Source: Typhlomys cinereus | Lineage: Eukaryota > Chordata > Mammalia > Rodentia > Platacanthomyidae | DNA: 64,000 bases | Direction of reading: 5' to 3' | Assembly (NCBI GenBank): GCA_023101885.1 | Contig: JALPQD010000115.1 | Location: forward strand, 627,953 to 691,952 | Part shown: piece by piece, positions 59,430-64,000 of the stretch | How the letters are laid out: each line of letters begins with the position of its first letter | Position numbering within the stretch: position 1 is the first letter of the stretch | Notes under the pieces: generated by a model | What the model was told of the DNA's origin: nothing | Seen by the model: only the letters and a program-made list of their open reading frames with translations | The model's database searches: none | Made by a program: the position numbers and the translations under genes

Positions 59430-60019
59430 TTTTATAAGCCTGGTAAAACACAAGTTAGATGCTGCATTCTACAACCCCGAATTTCAGGGTGCAGACTCTG
59501 ATCAGCTAAATAAATCTCCTCTTTTTAACACATTTGCTGTCAGAGTGGCAGATTCCTGAGTGGCCAAACCCCATTACTATGTTCAAATCCACCATTTTTT
59601 ACTGGCTATCCTGAGAAAATATAGGTACAACCCTGATGAATTAAAAGAATAAATTAGTAAATGCAACTTTTCTTAGTATAACTATCTAGACACAGATTTC
59701 TCAGCAAATGTAGTCGTGTCCATCATTTTTCCAGTTGCTAGACATTTATTTAACAGCTATTATGCACGGGCAGGGGTTTGCAGTGTAGTTTCAAGTTGGG
59801 TAGGAGGCACACAAAACATTCACACGAGAAGACAATTGATTAATCACTTAAAGAGAAAGTCTGGGCCAAAGTAGGAGCCCAGAGGAAGGTAATAGCATTC
59901 TAAGCTCTGTAAAAAAAAACTCTTAGGAAGTAGCACTCTGAACTGAGCGTCTCCATCAAGTAACAGTCATTTAGCAACTGCTAATTGTAATGCAGTTGGT
60001 TGACCCACCCAAAACAGGC
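59430..60019. other. unannotated sequence
   Basis: A weak ancient-repeat signal near 59740-59790 ('acatttatttaacagctatt') could not be confirmed. An A-run lies at about 59911. Confidence 0.35.
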
Positions 60020-60200
60020 TACATCTCAGCTCTATTATTTGTGTAACCATGGGCAAGTTATTCCATTTTTGTACCTCAGTTTCTTTAAATGGAATGGAGA
60101 CCCGACTCAGGGATCTCTTGTGAAGATTAATGGAGAGGATATGTAAAGTGTTCTAGGCAAAAAACTGGCACAAAATACCTGATAAATAAGAGTAACACCC
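60020..60200 (+). repeat. MIR SINE
   Basis: 'tgtgtaaccatgggcaagtt', 'gtacctcagtttctttaaat', 'gaagattaatggagaggata' and 'gtaaagtgttctaggcaa' are MIR landmarks in order. Confidence 0.8.
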
Positions 60201-60871
60201 ACTAAGACCTAGTGTGCATTGCTCTGTGGTAGTTCAAAGTCCCAAGGCTTGAAGACAGAGTGCTTGATGAGCACAATCATAGGTTAAAATGTCGGTAAAC
60301 AAAGGACCTTTTAAGTGACTTTTCAGTTAGACTGTATATACATTGATGGAGATCAATGGATATTATGGCGAATGATCACTAGGTGTCTGAAGGGTTCAAC
60401 TATACTGATAAGTAGAATTATATCCAATTTTGGTGAGTCTTGACTTTGGGTCCAAACTCTGCAGATCTAGGTGATCCAGATGTGTATTCCCTCTTTTCTC
60501 ATTCTTTCAACAAAATCGGGACTTAAATATCACAATATCTTGCTTAGCTGTTAGGCAAATGACTCACAGAAGCGATTTAATCCTAGTCAGTTATGAACTG
60601 AGAATCCGTGCTTGACATATGCATGCTGTCCACTCAGAGGAAAGGTTTGTGTTTTGGACTGAGAGAGACAACCAAAGAGAAGCCCTTTCCTATGGTGGAG
60701 GTTATTTTTGTAGGGGTAGAGCTTTTAGGAATGGGAACTACTTTGAATGAAGTCATTAAACGGCAGAGGCTGTCAGGTGGTTTCTAGCAACAATGAATGA
60801 GAAGATCAATAGCTCACATAACAACTGCAAACTGAGAGGAAATTCAGCAAGTACTTTACAGACAGAGATTT
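60201..60871. other. unannotated sequence
   Basis: Unique-looking AT-rich sequence ending at the L1 target-site copy. Confidence 0.35.
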
Positions 60872-61456
60872 ACAAAGGGCAAGAGCTAATCTCTCCCCAT
60901 CCTGAAGCTCAGGGAAATTTGCGGAAGAGGGGGCGGTAAGATTGTAAGAGCACAAAGGATGGGAGGAGTAATGATATGCAAGGTACTCCACACAAGTTAG
61001 GGCTGAAGCAATCATAAATGGACTTTGCATGCCCTGCACAATGTCCAACACATTATTGACCCCACAAAGTCTAGCATTTGCTAAAGGCACTAGGATCCTT
61101 GGAGGCAAGGGATTGACAGTCACAGTAGTGTTCCTATGCTTAAGGGGAACACAGGAAAGTGTTCTGGGAAATGCCACTGGGTCCTTGCACTTCATCAGAG
61201 AGGAGGACCCAGAGGAGAGTTTGGCATGCACATTAAAGGATGCTCCGGGGATGGAAGGGGGAGGCACTGGGGGATGGAGACGGAGGGGGAGGGGAGGGGG
61301 CACAAAGGAGTGGGCGAGGTGGAGGGAGGGAGGGGACTGGTGTACCTGTTAAGTTTGTATGAGGGAAAATAAAATAAAAAGCTATAGAAAACAAAAAAAC
61401 AAAACAGAACAAAAAACAAAAACAAAACAAAACAAAAAAAACAAGGGGCAAGAGCT
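60872..61456 (+). mobile_element. severely 5'-truncated L1 (3'-UTR only)
   Basis: The 16-bp duplication acaaRgggcaagagct (one mismatch) is at 60872-60887 and 61441-61456. L1 3'-UTR sequence starts 'aatctctccccatcctgaag' and is closely like 38.39-38.87 kb. It has the polypurine tract (61240-61340), the end box 'aagtttgtatgag' and a long A-tail broken by single C residues (61388-61440). The 107- and 165-codon ORFs here are 3'-UTR artefacts. Confidence 0.93.
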
Positions 61457-62767
61457 TAATCCAGAGGAAGCAGCTCCAGATGGCTTTAATTCCTTCATGC
61501 CCTAGCTCCAAGGGTCAGTAATTCACTGTACTATCAGAATTCTTTACTTTCAATGTAACTTATCTTAAGCCAGGCAGTAGAAGTCTAGCTAACATAATAG
61601 ACTTTTGATGAAAGCCTGGAGTCTTACACCACTTGGCTGTCTGGGGAAATGGGATTTCCTGAGCCTCTTTAGTTCATGGAGAACTCTACAAGATAGTGTA
61701 CAAAAAGCAATTGGTATGGACAGCAACAATTGGTTAAAACAATCTATAATTCTACACCCTGTGAGGATTCTCACTCACTGAGGTCAGAGACAGAGAATGT
61801 CCAAGGTGGTAAAAGTATCAGTTTCGAGTTACTCAGATAGGAATGAGGGCACAAGGCTTTCATATGCTGAGCCATCCAAACTTGGATGCCTCAATGAAAG
61901 ACACTTACATAAAAGCCGCAGGTGTCTGGAGTCAAGCTTGAACTAGACGTCAGATACATATCCATTATATTTTATGGATCTAGGGTTTGGATTTAAGCCC
62001 TGAAAATTTCAAGGTCACACTGCTACAGTTTTTGACTTGGAATTTCCTTAATGAAAAGTTTTGAGAAAATCAATAAAAAATGCTCTTATCAAGTTACTAA
62101 TGAGAGAAATGGCCTTTTGGTTATGAAAGGAAAATGTATACTGGACTTCTACTTGACAACCAAGAGAAACTATGGGATTTTCTTTGCAGTTGTGATTGTC
62201 TTTTTTTGAAGTAGTTTGTGCAGTAAAGTTATTAGAATCTGATAAGCTTCTTTGTTGCTTATGAGCAGATCCAGCATGCTGAGAGTAACAATCTAATTAT
62301 CCAAACTGCTGGTATCCAAGATACTGTCTCCTAAGATTAATGTGTTTGCATTATGAGTTTCCCTCTGAGTGAGAGACAGTGGTCCTAAATAAATTGCACT
62401 GAATTGCTGTAACGAACAATGAAAATAAATCAACTTCTCATGTCAAGTTTAGACTTGGTGATTTCTATTGTGCATTTAGCAAGACCATTTTTGTTGTATA
62501 TTAGAATTGAAACCAGTCTACTTTGTGGAGTGTAAGAACCGTTATATTTCTTGTTGAGCTAACTTGCCGATCTCTATAAATCCAAGTCACTCGGGCAGTA
62601 CATCTTTATTTTTCTATTTTTTTTTTTTTTGGAAAAAGGTTTAACTTCACTCTATGACTTTTGACTCTGTCTTCACGTAATAGAGAGGTCCTAGAGGCTG
62701 TCTGTACTTGGCAGAGGTATTCTCAGACCAGCTTTGTCTTTGACATGCTAATTGAAGAATGAATTGG
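61457..62767. other. AT-rich unannotated sequence
   Basis: A T-run at 62618-62630 is the only simple feature. No exon or family recognised. Confidence 0.35.
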
Positions 62768-62995
62768 CAGTAGGTGAAATGGTTCAGTGGGTAAATGCAC
62801 TTGCTGCACATGTATAACAACCCAAGTCTTTTTGATGCCTGAGATCATGTAAGAGTGGATGGAAAGAGTTGATTGTACAAAGTTGTCCTTTTGCCTCAAC
62901 ATGTGTGCTGTGGTATGCACATGTCTGTACTCACATCCACATCATGCATGCATTCATACAATCACAATAAAGTTTAAAAAACATTTAAAAAGAGA
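62768..62995 (+). mobile_element. B3-like SINE
   Basis: 'taggtgaaatggttcagtgg', 'gtaaatgcacttgctgcac', 'aaagttgtccttttgcctca' and a terminal 'acaatcacaataaagtttaa' follow the B3/B2 order. Confidence 0.75.
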
Positions 62996-63024
62996 AAAGA
63001 AACACCTATCTGAAGTCACTTTGC

Positions 63025-63212
63025 CCAGGTTCAAATCCAAACTTCTACTCATTTACTGAGGAAATTTGGGAAGTTACTTAGCATCTGGTGCTTTGCTTTT
63101 ATTGTGTACAAATTAAGATTTTACTGTAAAGGTGTAATGAAGATAAAATGAGCTGTTGCATTTGAAATGCTCAGTATCTATAGTAGTTGCTCAATAACAT
63201 TATGTTTGCTCT
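63025..63212 (+). repeat. MIR SINE
   Basis: 'ggttcaaatccaaacttcta', 'gaaatttgggaagttactta', 'taatgaagataaaatgagct' and 'gtagttgctcaataacatta' follow MIR from head to tail. Confidence 0.75.
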
Positions 63213-63241
63213 TGCCATGCAATATGATGGAAGAAGTTCTG

Positions 63242-63599
63242 TGCTATGGTTTGAATGGGGCCCCAAATTCACATGTTGAAAACCTACTATCAAATATAAT
63301 GATAGAGAACTGAATTCAAATAGATAAGTCCTCACAAAGAAATTAATATCCTTATTCTTTAGGCGGGTCTGTCACAGTGAGGCTGGGTTTGGTGGAATAT
63401 AAGTTACAATCTGATCCCATCTTGCTTTTTTTTTTTTTTGCCTTTTTCTGACCCTTCTGCATTCTGTTCTGGGATGACACTGCTGCTGGTAGCATGTTTT
63501 TGTGATTTCCCAACCTTTGGAACTATAAGCCATGTACCTTCTTGTTTATTAGAGGTTGGCTAGCCCCACATATTCTAATATTGCACCAAAAATGAACAT
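63242..63599 (+). mobile_element. MaLR LTR, MST-like
   Basis: Starts TGCTATGGTTTGAATGGGGC and passes 'aattcacatgttgaaaacct' and 'ttctgacccttctgcattct'. It ends 'attgcaccaaaaatgaaca'. This is the MST/MLT-type LTR order with an expanded T-run at 63426-63440. Confidence 0.75.
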
Positions 63600-63828
63600 C
63601 CTACATGTCGATAAAAGATACTGAAACAAACGTGTCCCATTCCCTTGCCAGTATTAACCATAAATATTCAGTCAAAGAAGAGTGGGACCACATGAACTCT
63701 TCCCCCATTTGTGACATAATGTTGATGGGCTCAATCTTTTTAGGACTTGAGAAATGATTTGTTGTCAAAGCTCCAGCAGGTACACAGGCATGTGTTAACA
63801 CAGATAGTTTTTATTAAACTCAGTAGAA

Positions 63829-63852
63829 CACACACACACACACACACACACG
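63829..63852. repeat. (CA)n microsatellite
   Basis: About 12 CA units. Confidence 0.9.
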
Positions 63853-63859
63853 AACAACA

Positions 63860-63985
63860 TTTCTTGGCAAGATGGAGATTCTTTCAATGGGAGAAAGAGA
63901 GTATGAAGTAGGATGATATGGAGAGAAAATTATAAAAAAATCATTATGTATATGAAAGTGTTAAAGAATAAAAAATTAACTGTGC
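63860..63985 (+). repeat. unnamed non-LTR-like 3' end, copy 3
   Basis: 'gaaaattataaaaaaatcat', 'tatgtatatgaaagtgttaa', 'agaataaaaaattaac' resemble the terminal blocks at 24.1 and 41.6 kb. Confidence 0.4.
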
Positions 63986-64000
63986 ATCAATATGCTAAAG

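Noticed and set aside
60806..61303. 165-codon minus ORF, among the longest in the window
   Set aside because: Antisense to an L1 3'-UTR; the same frames partly recur in the other L1 tails (for example 17944-18276 and 38382-38618).

Overview
This 64 kb window looks like a rodent nuclear genomic segment that is intergenic or deeply intronic. It is AT-rich, has long (TG)n, (CT)n and (GA)n microsatellites, and is built almost entirely from retroelements and their relics. Rodent repeat types are recognisable by eye: B1 (7SL-derived), B4, B2/B3-like, ID, MaLR LTRs (MST, ORR1/MT and MLT1 types), mammalian-wide MIR, and five copies of one L1 lineage. A lineage-specific tRNA-headed SINE occurs at least nine times and does not match the mouse or rat B2 I know. 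I therefore suspect a non-murid member of the mouse-like rodents (jerboas are one possibility). That is inference. I recognise no intact protein-coding gene and no prokaryotic, phage or CRISPR content.

Layout. 0.7-3.2 kb: antisense MaLR-type LTR retroelement. 3.9-4.2 kb: SINE. 6.7-7.0 kb: MST-like LTR. 7.2-8.0 kb: cryptic TG/TA tract. 9.19-9.51 kb: 38-bp minisatellite. 10.3-15.0 kb: GC-rich islet, SINEs and an old L1 tail. 16.2-16.5 kb: polypyrimidine tract between 12-bp direct repeats. 17.9-21.3 kb: antisense L1, an older LTR-like repeat, and a MaLR LTR split by a young SINE. 22.8-23.2 kb: MLT1-like LTR. 25.45-27.86 kb: nearly full-length antisense EIF4H processed pseudogene with a 15-bp target-site duplication. 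31-36.6 kb: B3/B4-like and lineage SINEs. 37.2-40.9 kb: two head-to-tail L1 3' ends, the first apparently carrying a 3' transduction. 42.39-42.50 kb: U6 snRNA retrocopy. 43.0-43.9 and 60.9-61.4 kb: two more L1 tails. 44.1-44.4 and 54.0-54.4 kb: B1 fragments with very expanded tails. 45.5-46.8 kb: MLT1-like and MaLR LTRs. 49.8-50.2 and 56.9-57.3 kb: two copies of one LTR-like repeat. 60-63.6 kb: MIRs, a B3-like SINE and an MST-like LTR.

The genes do not act together. The window is a record of L1-driven retrotransposition. L1 copies, SINEs, a mRNA copy (EIF4H) and an snRNA copy (U6) sit beside each other, many still with A-tails and flanking duplications. I found no previously undescribed system. 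The observations most worth checking are the L1 3' transduction, the lineage SINE family, the tail-only pyrimidine insertion, the 38-bp minisatellite and a few unrecognised ORF or splice-like segments. All family names come from reading the sequence and memory of consensus motifs, not from a database search.
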